In this document: piece after piece, positions 7,794 to 15,100 of the stretch
Layout of the letters: each line of letters begins with the position of its first letter
How positions within the stretch are numbered: the stretch's first letter is position 1
Assembly: GCA_900548145.1 (NCBI GenBank)
Contig: URJB01000036.1
Span: 1 to 22,082 of the forward strand
DNA: 22,082 nt
Direction: 5' to 3'
From: an uncultured Eubacteriales bacterium
GTDB taxonomy: Bacteria > Bacillota > Clostridia > Christensenellales > Aristaeellaceae
The notes under the pieces: model-generated
What the model saw: the letters and a program-made list of their open reading frames with translations, nothing else
What the model was told of the DNA's origin: nothing
The model's database searches: none
Translations under genes and position numbers: made by a program

Positions 7794-7821
7794 ATTATAG
7801 CGGTTTTTGCCGGGCTGTCAA
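7794..7821 (-). promoter_or_regulatory. Near-consensus sigma-A promoter of the metG operon
   Basis: On the minus strand a perfect TTGACA (7816-7821) and a perfect TATAAT (7794-7799) are separated by 16 bases. Transcription would start near 7786, so the whole T-box leader is included. Confidence 0.9.
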
Positions 7822-7824
7822 TGG

Positions 7825-7840
7825 GAAAACGCGAGTTTTC
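7825..7840 (-). terminator. Weak hairpin after spmB
   Basis: GAAAAC/GTTTTC with a four-base loop lies just after spmB and immediately upstream of the metG promoter. The stem is only six pairs and has no clear T-run, so it may be a weak terminator; read-through into the metG leader is possible. Confidence 0.3.
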
Positions 7841-7847
7841 AGGGCTT

Positions 7848-8363
7848 TCAGCCGCCGGAAAGCAGCCGTCCCGCCAGCCAGACCCCGGCCAGCATTCCCA
7901 CAAGGGAACAGACAGCCGCATAGCCCGCCCGTTTGTCCTTCGCCCCGCTGAAATACACGCACAGCGTGTAGAAGATTGTCTCGCTGGAACCCATGACGGT
8001 GCAGGCCGTCATGCCCACCGCGCTGTCCGGGCCGAAGCGCTCCAGCAGAGCTTCCAGCATCCCCAGCGAGGCCGAACCGCTGAGCGGCCGCACCAGCACC
8101 AGCGGCGCGACCTCGGCAGGCAGGCCCAGCCGCGTCAGGACCGGCGCGCAAATATGGCATAGCAGCCCCAGCAGGCCCGATTCCCGCATCAGGGCAATGG
8201 CGCAGAGCATCCCCGCCAGATTGGGCAGCACCCGCACCGCTACCTCCATGCCCTGACGGGCTCCTCGCGCAAAGCCTTCCAGCACGTCCAGCCGTTTCCA
8301 GCCGGCGGCCAGCAGCAGAAGCAGAATCAGCAGAGGCAGCAGCAGATCGGAAAGCGTCTTCAT
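7848..8363 (-). CDS. spmB: Spore maturation protein B
   Basis: The 171-aa integral membrane protein fits SpmB. It has a hydrophobic N-terminus, then GFARGARQGMEVAVRVLPNLAGM, LVLVRPLSGSASLGMLEALLERFGPDS and TVMGSSETIFYTLCVYF, which are the recognisable nucleoside-transporter-like (Gate domain) signatures of the family. SpmA and SpmB are required for full dehydration of the spore core in Bacillus and Clostridium. The start codon overlaps the spmA stop by four bases (ATGA), and GGAGG lies seven bases upstream inside spmA, so translation is probably coupled. The frame is open far upstream, but that part is a shadow of spmA. Confidence 0.93.
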   Translation of the reverse strand: MKTLSDLLLPLLILLLLLAAGWKRLDVLEGFARGARQGMEVAVRVLPNLAGMLCAIALMRESGLLGLLCHICAPVLTRLGLPAEVAPLVLVRPLSGSASLGMLEALLERFGPDSAVGMTACTVMGSSETIFYTLCVYFSGAKDKRAGYAAVCSLVGMLAGVWLAGRLLSGG

Positions 8364-8956
8364 TTCCGTCCCTCCCGGCGGCGGCTCAGGCGATAGCACA
8401 AAAGCCCCAGTCCCGCGCCCACCAGCGTGGAAAGGGCCGTGCAGGCCAGGGTAGGCAGCAGGATGGCGTTGGGCTGGGCGGAGCCCGCCGCCACCCGAAG
8501 GGTCAGCACCGTGGTGGGAAACAGCTGCAGCCCCGTGGCGTTCAAAATCAGCAGCATATACAGGGCGTGACGTACCTGCGGATTTTGCTCCTGCTCCTCC
8601 TCCATCCGCCGGACGGCTTCCATGCCGCTGGGCGTGGCGGCGTTGCCCAGCCCCAGCAGATTGGCCGTCAGGTTCAGCGTCACCGCCTGCCGGGCTTCCT
8701 CGCCCCGCAGGGTGGGCATGACCCGCCGCAGAATGGGCTGCAGCAGCCGGGCCAGCTTTTCGGGCAAACACAGCTCCTTCATGATTTCCATCAGCCCGCA
8801 GAAAAACAGATAGCCCGCCATCAGCCGCAGGCTCAGGCTCACGGCGGACGAAGCCCCGTCCAGCGCGGCGGGCAGCAGCGCCCCCGCCCGCCCCGTCAGG
8901 CAGCCGTACAAAAGCGACGCGGCCATCATTCCCAGCCAGATCCACGACAACAGCAA
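8360..8956 (-). CDS. spmA: Spore maturation protein A
   Basis: The 198-aa multi-pass membrane protein has the SpmA pattern: an N-terminal IWLGMMAASLLYGCLTGR, then the LNLTANLLGLGNAATPSGMEAVRRM signature with its polar GNAATPSG loop near residues 105-115, and a hydrophobic C-terminus. It works with SpmB in spore maturation, probably in the spore or forespore membrane. The best start is a TTG seven bases after GGGGG; later in-frame ATGs would cut into the first conserved segment. The ribosome binding site lies in the 3' arm of a long hairpin between the deaminase gene and spmA, which may limit translation. It overlaps spmB. Confidence 0.93.
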   Translation of the reverse strand: MLLSWIWLGMMAASLLYGCLTGRAGALLPAALDGASSAVSLSLRLMAGYLFFCGLMEIMKELCLPEKLARLLQPILRRVMPTLRGEEARQAVTLNLTANLLGLGNAATPSGMEAVRRMEEEQEQNPQVRHALYMLLILNATGLQLFPTTVLTLRVAAGSAQPNAILLPTLACTALSTLVGAGLGLLCYRLSRRREGRK

Positions 8957-8963
8957 AATGATT

Positions 8964-9001
8964 CCCCCTTCCGCGGCTTGTACAGCCTATGCGGAAGGGG
9001 G
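8964..9001 (-). promoter_or_regulatory. Hairpin masking the spmA ribosome binding site
   Basis: Arms 8964-8974 and 8991-9001 form a perfect 11-bp stem (CCCCCTTCCGC/GCGGAAGGGGG), with an inner GGCT/AGCC stem. On the minus strand the 3' arm contains GGAAGGGGG, the only purine-rich ribosome binding site before the spmA TTG. No T-run follows, so translational control fits better than termination. Confidence 0.55.
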
Positions 9002-9026
9002 CGGGATGATGTGCGGCCGGAGGGCT

Positions 9027-9419
9027 TCAGATCCACCACTCCGGCGTGAGCCGGTCCAGCGTGACCACGCGGCCCGTTTTCCAGTCCAGCAGAATTTCGA
9101 TTTTCTGATAGCCGTCGGGCATGAGCTGCGCCATCATTTCCCGGCAAGCGCCGCAGGGCGCGCCCGTCCTGCCGTCGGGCATCAGTGCCAGCACCCGGGC
9201 GATCTTCTGCTCGCCGCAGGTCAGCATGTGGAAAATGGCGTTCCGTTCCGCGCAAATGCCCAGCGTGCAGCTGGTGTCCACGCATACGCCGGTATAAATT
9301 TTTCCTGAGCCGGACAAAATCGCCGCCGCGACCCCGCCCGCTTCCACGTATTCGGATACCCTGCGGCCGCTCTGTACGGCCTTGGCCGCATCATACATTT
9401 CTTTCCAAATCGCATCCAT
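9027..9419 (-). CDS. Cytidine-deaminase-superfamily enzyme
   Basis: The 130-aa protein has the zinc-site signature of the cytidine deaminase fold: CAE at residues 56-58 and PCGAC at 88-92, giving three cysteine ligands and the catalytic glutamate. The length suits small tetrameric deaminases. The FNIEN-type substrate motif of housekeeping Cdd is absent; the matching stretch reads YTGVCVDTSCTLG. The substrate could therefore be cytidine, a modified pyrimidine or, as in blasticidin-S deaminases, an aminonucleoside; this is not decidable here. AAAGGG precedes the ATG. It heads a probable operon with spmA and spmB. No clear promoter was found directly upstream. Confidence 0.85.
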   Translation of the reverse strand: MDAIWKEMYDAAKAVQSGRRVSEYVEAGGVAAAILSGSGKIYTGVCVDTSCTLGICAERNAIFHMLTCGEQKIARVLALMPDGRTGAPCGACREMMAQLMPDGYQKIEILLDWKTGRVVTLDRLTPEWWI

Positions 9420-9534
9420 CGTTTTTTCCCTTTGTTGTGATCAATTTACTTTCATTTCAAGCCCCTCTGCCTATCTAAGCCAGTTTTCCTTGGATAGGGG
9501 TTTGGGGAAAGGTCTTCCTTTTCCAAAAGGAAGG

Positions 9535-10034
9535 CCTCAGTGTGTCAAAAAAGTGGAGGTGCAGGAGGCACTGCTGCCACTCAATCGTCGCAGGGACTAC
9601 TGCCGTAGTCCCTGCTCGTTTCGTGTCACACCTGCGGGTCGCTAACCGCCTACGGCGGTTGTGCCCACTGGGCGACGGTGAACTTTTCAAATTCTATTTG
9701 AAAAGTTCAGTCTGCCAAAGGCAGACCGGGTTGCCCAAGGGCAACCCGCCTTGCGCCTTCCCTGCGGTGCCTGCCGGGGTTTTAGGGCGGCGAGAAGGAG
9801 CGGGCATCCAGTGGATGCAACTGCCGAAGGCAGTTAGCGACTGACAGCCGTCAACCGAAACGAGGATTTGGCACGGCAGTGCCAAAGACGACGATTGAGG
9901 TTGCGGAACGGAGCCCCTAAGCCTTATGCCGCTGCACTTTCCCCGCGAACCAGCGAAGCGCTGTTTGCGGGCAATAACGGCCAATCAGTTTTTTTCGACA
10001 GTCTGAGGCGCGGAAATACACGCGCCTTTTCTTT
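9535..10034 (+). ncRNA. Candidate large structured RNA or palindromic element
   Basis: No credible gene lies here. Perfect hairpins include 9590-9615 (11 bp), 9680-9708 (13 bp), 9710-9726 (7 bp), 9727-9748 (10 bp), 9804-9818 (6 bp), 9819-9835 (7 bp) and 9867-9886 (8 bp), plus a bulged 13-bp stem at 9942-9970. Four longer-range helices nest around them: 9535-9552 with 9989-10008 (imperfect), 9580-9590 with 9889-9899 (11 bp), 9615-9623 with 9856-9864 (9 bp) and 9638-9646 with 9833-9841 (9 bp). A plus-strand terminator follows directly. No strong promoter is visible. The alternative is a non-autonomous mobile element with inverted ends. A further palindrome sits at 9510-9537, and 10035-10191 shows only a short AGCGCTTT/AAAGCGCT inverted repeat. 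Confidence 0.5.
10007..10034 (+). terminator. Plus-strand intrinsic terminator closing the structured element
   Basis: GGCGCG and CGCGCC form a six-pair GC-only stem around an eight-base loop, followed by TTTTCTTTATT. The T-run is on the plus strand only. No plus-strand gene precedes it, so it points to transcription of the structured element. Confidence 0.6.
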
Positions 10035-10191
10035 ATTCAACAGCGCTTTGCAGCCCAAGTGGCCTCATAAAGCGCTACAGAAATTCACCTCATGAAACAT
10101 GTCATCCCATCCCAAGGCAATCACAATCCCCATCATTACCGCATTTCATCGCTCCATTGCTCCAACGGAGTCTCCCACTTTCCCTCCTATC

Positions 10192-10226
10192 AAAAACCCC
10201 GGTGCGGCTTCATATCCGCACCGGGG
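10192..10226 (-). terminator. Terminator of the peptidoglycan-binding lipoprotein gene
   Basis: A perfect 11-bp stem (CCCCGGTGCGG/CCGCACCGGGG) around an eight-base loop is followed on the minus strand by TTTTTG. It begins 15 bases after the stop codon. The plus strand also ends in TTTT, so it may work in both directions. Confidence 0.9.
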
Positions 10227-10241
10227 TTTTCCATGTGTTCA

Positions 10242-11987
10242 TTAGATATTGCAGGGAATGGCGCTGGAGGAGAACAAAATCTGCTGAGTCTGCTGGCCCG
10301 CAATGCCGTCCATTTCCAGTCCGTGCACCTGCTGGAAGGTGAGCACCGCGTTGGTGGTGGCGGTGTCGTAGGTGCCGGTAATGTCGCCGTCGTAGTACTT
10401 CAGCTCGTACAGCGCGTACTGCAGCTGCTTTACCTTGCTGCCGGTGTCGCCCTGTTGCAGCTTGGAGTAGCTGCCGCTGGCGGAAGTGCCGCCGTAGAGC
10501 AGGCGCTGGGTGGTGGGGCCGGCCATGCCGGTGACCCGCAGGCCCATGGCCTTCTGGAAGTCCTTCACCGCCTGCTCGGTGCCGCTGCCGTAGCTGCCGT
10601 CATAATCGCCGTTGTAGTAGCCCTTGGCGTGCAAAGCGCTCTGCACAGCCTTTACATTGGAGCTGTTGGAACCGGAGGTGGAAGAAATGGTCGTGTAACC
10701 ATTGCTGGAAGCCTTCGCGCCGTAGCTGGCCGGGCTGGTACTGCTGCCGGAAGAGCTGCCGCCGCTCGAGCTGGAACCGCCGTTGATAGCAGCATAAATA
10801 GCGTTTTGAGTCGCTTTGCCCGCAATGCCGTCCGCCGTCAGGCCGTTGGCTTGTTGGAAAGCAGTGACCGCCGCCGTGGTGCCGGAGCCATAATCGCCGT
10901 CCACCGAGCCACTGTAGTAGCCAAGCGTTTTCAGCTGCTGCTGCAGGGCGCGTACCGCGCTGCCGTTGGTGCCGGGGCGAATGGATCCAAGATTGGCTAC
11001 TACGCTGCTAGCCTTCTTCGCGGAGGAAGAATACAGCTTGGTCAGGGTCGTTGGCCCGGCCACACCGTCGTCATAAATGCTGTTGCGCTTCTGGAAGGCC
11101 TTCACAGCCGCTTCGGTGGTCTCGCCAAACTCGCCGTCCGCCGTGCCGGTCAGATAGCCCAGCACAATCAGCCGGTTCTGCAAAATCTTCACCTGCTTGC
11201 CGGAGGAGCCGATCTGCAGGTACACGTCCGTCCGGCCGTTGGTGTAGCTGGAGGATGTGGAGCTGCTGGAAGAACTGGAACTACTGGAACTGCTGGAAGA
11301 CGAACTGCTGCTGTTGGTGGCAGAGGCCTTCACGGCGTTCTTGGAATACAGCGCCGTCTGGGTGTTCTTGCCCGCCTTGCCGTCCGCCGTCAGCTTGTTG
11401 GCCCGCTGGAAAGCCTTCACAGCTTCCGCCGTGCCCGCGCCGTACTTGCCGTCCACCGAGCCCTTGTAGTAGCCCAGATCCTTCAACCGCTGCTGCAGCG
11501 TCTTGACCTCCGAACCGGAGGAGCCTTCCTTCAGCGTGGAGGAAGCGGCGGCGGAAGAGGTCGTGGGCTTGGGCGTAGCCGTCGCGGAGGCCGAAGAAGG
11601 CCGCGGCGTGGCGGTGGTCAGGCCCACGGTAATGGTGCCGCCGGAGGGCGTGCTGGTAGCGGTCACGCCCGACGCATCGGTGCTGCTGGCGGGCGGATTG
11701 GTGGCGTTATCATCGCCAAAAGTCCACGCCGACCAGTCCATTTGCTGCCCGCTGGACGAAGTAGGAGCGGGCGTAGGCGTATTGGTCGGGGCAGGGGTGT
11801 CGGTAATAACCGTCTGGAAATCCTGCTTTCCGCTGTTATCCAGAGCGTTGCCCGCATCCACCACACGGTCAGGCTCCATATAGCAGGCCGTCATCAGCGC
11901 ACAGGCGACGATCAGGATCAGCGCCAGCGCCAAGCGTTTCGCGGCGGACGCTCCCCCTTTGCGGTTATCGCTGCGGAATTGCTTCAT
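10242..11987 (-). CDS. Lipoprotein with five peptidoglycan-binding repeats
   Basis: The 581-aa protein has a basic N-terminus, a hydrophobic segment and LMTAC, giving a probable lipidated cysteine at residue 35. A Thr/Pro/Ser-rich spacer runs to about 150. Five PG_binding_1-type modules follow (about 155-216, 257-320, 337-400, 442-500, 509-574), each with the V-x-x-LQ-x-x-L...GYY...DG-x-YG-x-x-T...AV-x-x-FQ...DGIAG-x-x-T pattern. A run of 18 serines, written with mixed codons, separates modules 1 and 2. No hydrolase domain is present, so it probably anchors or senses cell wall. The ATG chosen has AAAGG ten bases upstream; an ATG six codons earlier has no ribosome binding site. The gene stands alone, with its own promoter and terminator. 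Confidence 0.9.
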   Translation of the reverse strand: MKQFRSDNRKGGASAAKRLALALILIVACALMTACYMEPDRVVDAGNALDNSGKQDFQTVITDTPAPTNTPTPAPTSSSGQQMDWSAWTFGDDNATNPPASSTDASGVTATSTPSGGTITVGLTTATPRPSSASATATPKPTTSSAAASSTLKEGSSGSEVKTLQQRLKDLGYYKGSVDGKYGAGTAEAVKAFQRANKLTADGKAGKNTQTALYSKNAVKASATNSSSSSSSSSSSSSSSSSSTSSSYTNGRTDVYLQIGSSGKQVKILQNRLIVLGYLTGTADGEFGETTEAAVKAFQKRNSIYDDGVAGPTTLTKLYSSSAKKASSVVANLGSIRPGTNGSAVRALQQQLKTLGYYSGSVDGDYGSGTTAAVTAFQQANGLTADGIAGKATQNAIYAAINGGSSSSGGSSSGSSTSPASYGAKASSNGYTTISSTSGSNSSNVKAVQSALHAKGYYNGDYDGSYGSGTEQAVKDFQKAMGLRVTGMAGPTTQRLLYGGTSASGSYSKLQQGDTGSKVKQLQYALYELKYYDGDITGTYDTATTNAVLTFQQVHGLEMDGIAGQQTQQILFSSSAIPCNI

Positions 11988-12020
11988 TTTATCCACACCT
12001 TTCATTGGGCGGTTCTGAAA

Positions 12021-12037
12021 TGTTACAATCTTGTAAC
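12021..12037. promoter_or_regulatory. Palindrome in the leader of the lipoprotein gene
   Basis: GTTACAATCTTGTAAC is a 16-base palindrome with seven-base arms. It lies between the predicted transcription start and the ATG of the peptidoglycan-binding lipoprotein gene. A matching half-site, TTGTAACAA, occurs at 12115-12123 just upstream of the -35 box. This placement suits a repressor operator, but the regulator is unknown. Confidence 0.35.
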
Positions 12038-12073
12038 GAAACAGCAGTGGAATACCACTACAGTCTCAATGGG

Positions 12074-12102
12074 ATTATACCGTCAAAACCCAACTAAATC
12101 AA
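12074..12102 (-). promoter_or_regulatory. Sigma-A promoter of the lipoprotein gene
   Basis: On the minus strand TTGATT (12097-12102) and TATAAT (12074-12079) are exactly 17 bases apart. The leader is about 80 bases long and contains a small AGTGG/CCACT hairpin (12046-12059) and the 12022-12037 palindrome. Confidence 0.8.
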
Positions 12103-12130
12103 TACCCAATATTCTTGTAACAATCATAGA

Positions 12131-12150
12131 AACGAATGGGATTCCGTTTT
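12131..12150 (-). terminator. Possible weak terminator after addA
   Basis: AACGAAT/ATTCCGTT forms a seven-pair stem with one bulge. The T-run is better on the plus strand than on the minus strand, so the role in ending addA transcription is uncertain. Confidence 0.25.
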
Positions 12151-12183
12151 TCATGCAGGAAAGTGAAATATTTTTGTCATATT

Positions 12184-15100
12184 TTAGCATTCCGGCACCG
12201 TCACTGACTGATCCAGTCGAAGAGAATATAACGCGCTTTCCCGCACGGGGTAAGGGGTGGCCTTTTCCAGTGCCTGCCGGTACAATGACAGCTGACGGCG
12301 ATAACGGGGAATCAGCTCCTCCGCGTTTTCCACATGGTCAGTCTTGTAATCCGCCAGCACCCAGCCGCCGTGCTCCCAAAAGCACAGGTCGATCACGCCC
12401 TGTACGATGGTGTCAAAGGGTTCAGTGATATGCAGATTGAAATTCCACTCCCGGCGGACATTTGTCGAACGCAGCATCCGCTGACCCAGCGTCGAAAGGA
12501 AAAACTTTTCCACATGGGCCAGAGGAATCAGCGCTGCTTCCTCGGCCGTCAACACTCCGCGTACCACCAGTGAAGCCGTTTCTTCCTTTATATAAGCGTA
12601 CAGCTCACCGCAGTGCGCTCGAACGCCGTCCAGCGGCAGCAGACCCAGCAGTTTATGGGTCAGCGTGCCCCGCAGCGCTCCGGCGTTTTCCACAGGGGTT
12701 GTGAGAAACGCCGGCTCCTGTGCAATGGCGCTGAGCAGTCTTGGCCGCTGCACCGTCAGGGGAATGCGTTTGCTTTCGGCGGTCTCGATCTCCTCTTCAT
12801 CTGCGGATCGGGGCTGTCCCTGCTCCATAGCGCGGCACAGCGCCGTCACGCCCAGCTTCAAGGGCAAATGTTCATATTCCGGCAAGGGGGAAAGAGGGTC
12901 GCCCAAGCTGGGCAGCTGGGCATCCTGCTTCGATGGCCACAATTTTTCCAAATCGGGCACTTCATTAGAGGAATCCTCCTCTTTTTCCATATCCTGTGGA
13001 CTCTTTTCCGCAGGGATGTGGAAAACTACCCTCCAAGGGTCACTTTTATGTGGAAAACCTGTGGAATTGTCGAAAAGCTCTGGTTGACCACAGGTTTCCC
13101 ATAAGAATGATGTGGGAAACTCATCGCCCACCTGCTGGTTCAATTCATCCCATGGCTTGATAGACTGGATCAGCCAATCCAGATAGCAGGCTGCGGAACG
13201 GACAGCCGCCAAATCGTTGATTTCAAAGGGTTTGCGAAGCACGTTTTCCAGAATCGATTCTAAAGCATTTTTTTCGTCCGTAGACGAACCAATCATCACT
13301 AAACGATTTTTCGGTCGTGTCATCGCCACGTACAGAAGACGGGCTTTTTCGGCCCGTTCCTCCGCGCCGAGACAGAGCTGAATCCCGCTCTGCATAAGGG
13401 TTTGCCGCTTTGTGCGCTTTTCCTCATTCATATACAGAAGGGAAACGCCCAGCCGGTCGTGCAGGCTGACGGTCCTGGTCTGCCGCTTGCGGCTCAGACC
13501 CGTCCCCATCCCCATCACATACACCGTGGGAAATTCCAGTCCCTTGGATTTATGGATGGTCATGATGCGCACCACGTCCTCCCACGGGTTGACCACCGTA
13601 GGCGAGCTGCTGTCGCCCACCTCCCGCTCCCGGATGGAGTCCAGAAATCCGCCGAGCCCCTCCTGATGAAGCTGGAAGTACTCCTCCAATTTCAGACAGA
13701 GCATCCGCAGGTTCGCCTGCCGCAGCCGTCCGCCGGGCTGCGCGCCGTAGTGGGCATACAAGCCTGTGCGCATGAGTGCATCCCAAAGATATTCCTGAGG
13801 GCTCATGTGCCGAAACAGGAACCGTTCCTCTTCCAGCCGGGTCAGCACCGCCCGGCAGCGCTCCTGCATGGGGTCGCCCTGCAAGTCCGCCGTACCCTGC
13901 ACCGCGTCATAGAAGCCGGGCGCGTCCGGGAAGTTCAGCCGGATATGGGCCAGCTCCTGCTCACCGAAATCGAACAGCGGGCTGCGCATCACAGAAAGCA
14001 GGGCCGTGTCGTTCCGGGGGTTATCCAGCAGCATGAGCAGCTGCACCGCCTGAATGGATTCCTCCCCCGCCAGCGGGCTTTGCCCCGCGTCGGAATATAC
14101 GGGGATCTGATGGGCGGTCAGCACCGCCTCCACCTGATCGGCCACGCCCTTGCTGACGGGCAGCAGAATGGCGATATCCCGATAGTGGAGCACGCCGCCC
14201 TCGCTGCCGGGGGACGGCCTGCCCACCCTGTCCAAAATATCCCGGGCGATCCACTCGGCCTCGGTCTTGGGGGCTTCTTTGGTCTTGCCCACCTGACACA
14301 GATGCAGCTCGGTCATGGGGTCTTTCTCCGATGGCACGCCGGGATAGAGCATGGCACTGCGGTCGTAATCGATCTCCGTCACCCGGCGGTCCATCACGTG
14401 CAGGAAGGTACGGTTCACCGCGTCCAGCACACCCTCTCGGCTGCGGAAATTTCGGTTGAGGATGATCTTCCGCTTTTCGGCAGTTTCCTCTGTGGAAAAA
14501 GTCTCCAACTTGTGCAGAAACAGCCCCGGCTCCGCCTGACGGAACCGGTAAATGCTCTGTTTCACATCACCGACGTAGAAATACAGCTGAGGAAGCTTTT
14601 CGTCCTCCTCCGGCGGACGCTTGAGCCCGTTGAGGATGCTCTCCTGAATGGCGCTCACGTCCTGATATTCATCCACGAATACCGCGTCGAACCGGGCGGA
14701 TTCCAACTTTTTCAGCTCCGGATCGCTGAGCACGCCCAGCGTGAAATGTTCCAGATCGTTAAAATCCAGCGTAGAAGCGTCGGTCTTTTTCTGCTGATAG
14801 GTCAGGTGAAAGGTTTCCATGGCCCGGTACAGACCCCGCAGGGCCGGAACCATGGCGTTCATATCGTCCACCGCCGTTTCCAGCCGAATGGGCAAAAGTG
14901 CCTTCAGGGACTGGATGCTGTCCTTGTAGCTCTGGCGCAGGGCCTTGTACCGTTCGACAAGGCGCACCTCGTCCCCGGTGACGGGCTTGACCCGGGCAAT
15001 GGTGACGAACCGGCACTGCTGCAGCCCCGCCACCATGGAGGAAAAGCCCTCCCGCATTCGTTCCGACAGGGTGTTCAGCGTGTCCAGATCGGCTTCGATG

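Noticed and set aside
9542..9844. 100-codon frame inside the structured element
   Set aside because: Its sequence is dictated by consecutive hairpins and has no ribosome binding site or recognisable domain.
9535..10008. Insertion sequence with terminal inverted repeats
   Set aside because: The ends are inverted, but there is no transposase frame and no obvious target-site duplication; kept only as the alternative explanation for the structured element.
10092..12428. 778-codon open frame on the plus strand
   Set aside because: It lies antisense to the five-repeat lipoprotein gene and the end of addA, crosses two terminators and a promoter, and has a biased Gly/Ala/Arg/Val-rich composition typical of a shadow frame.
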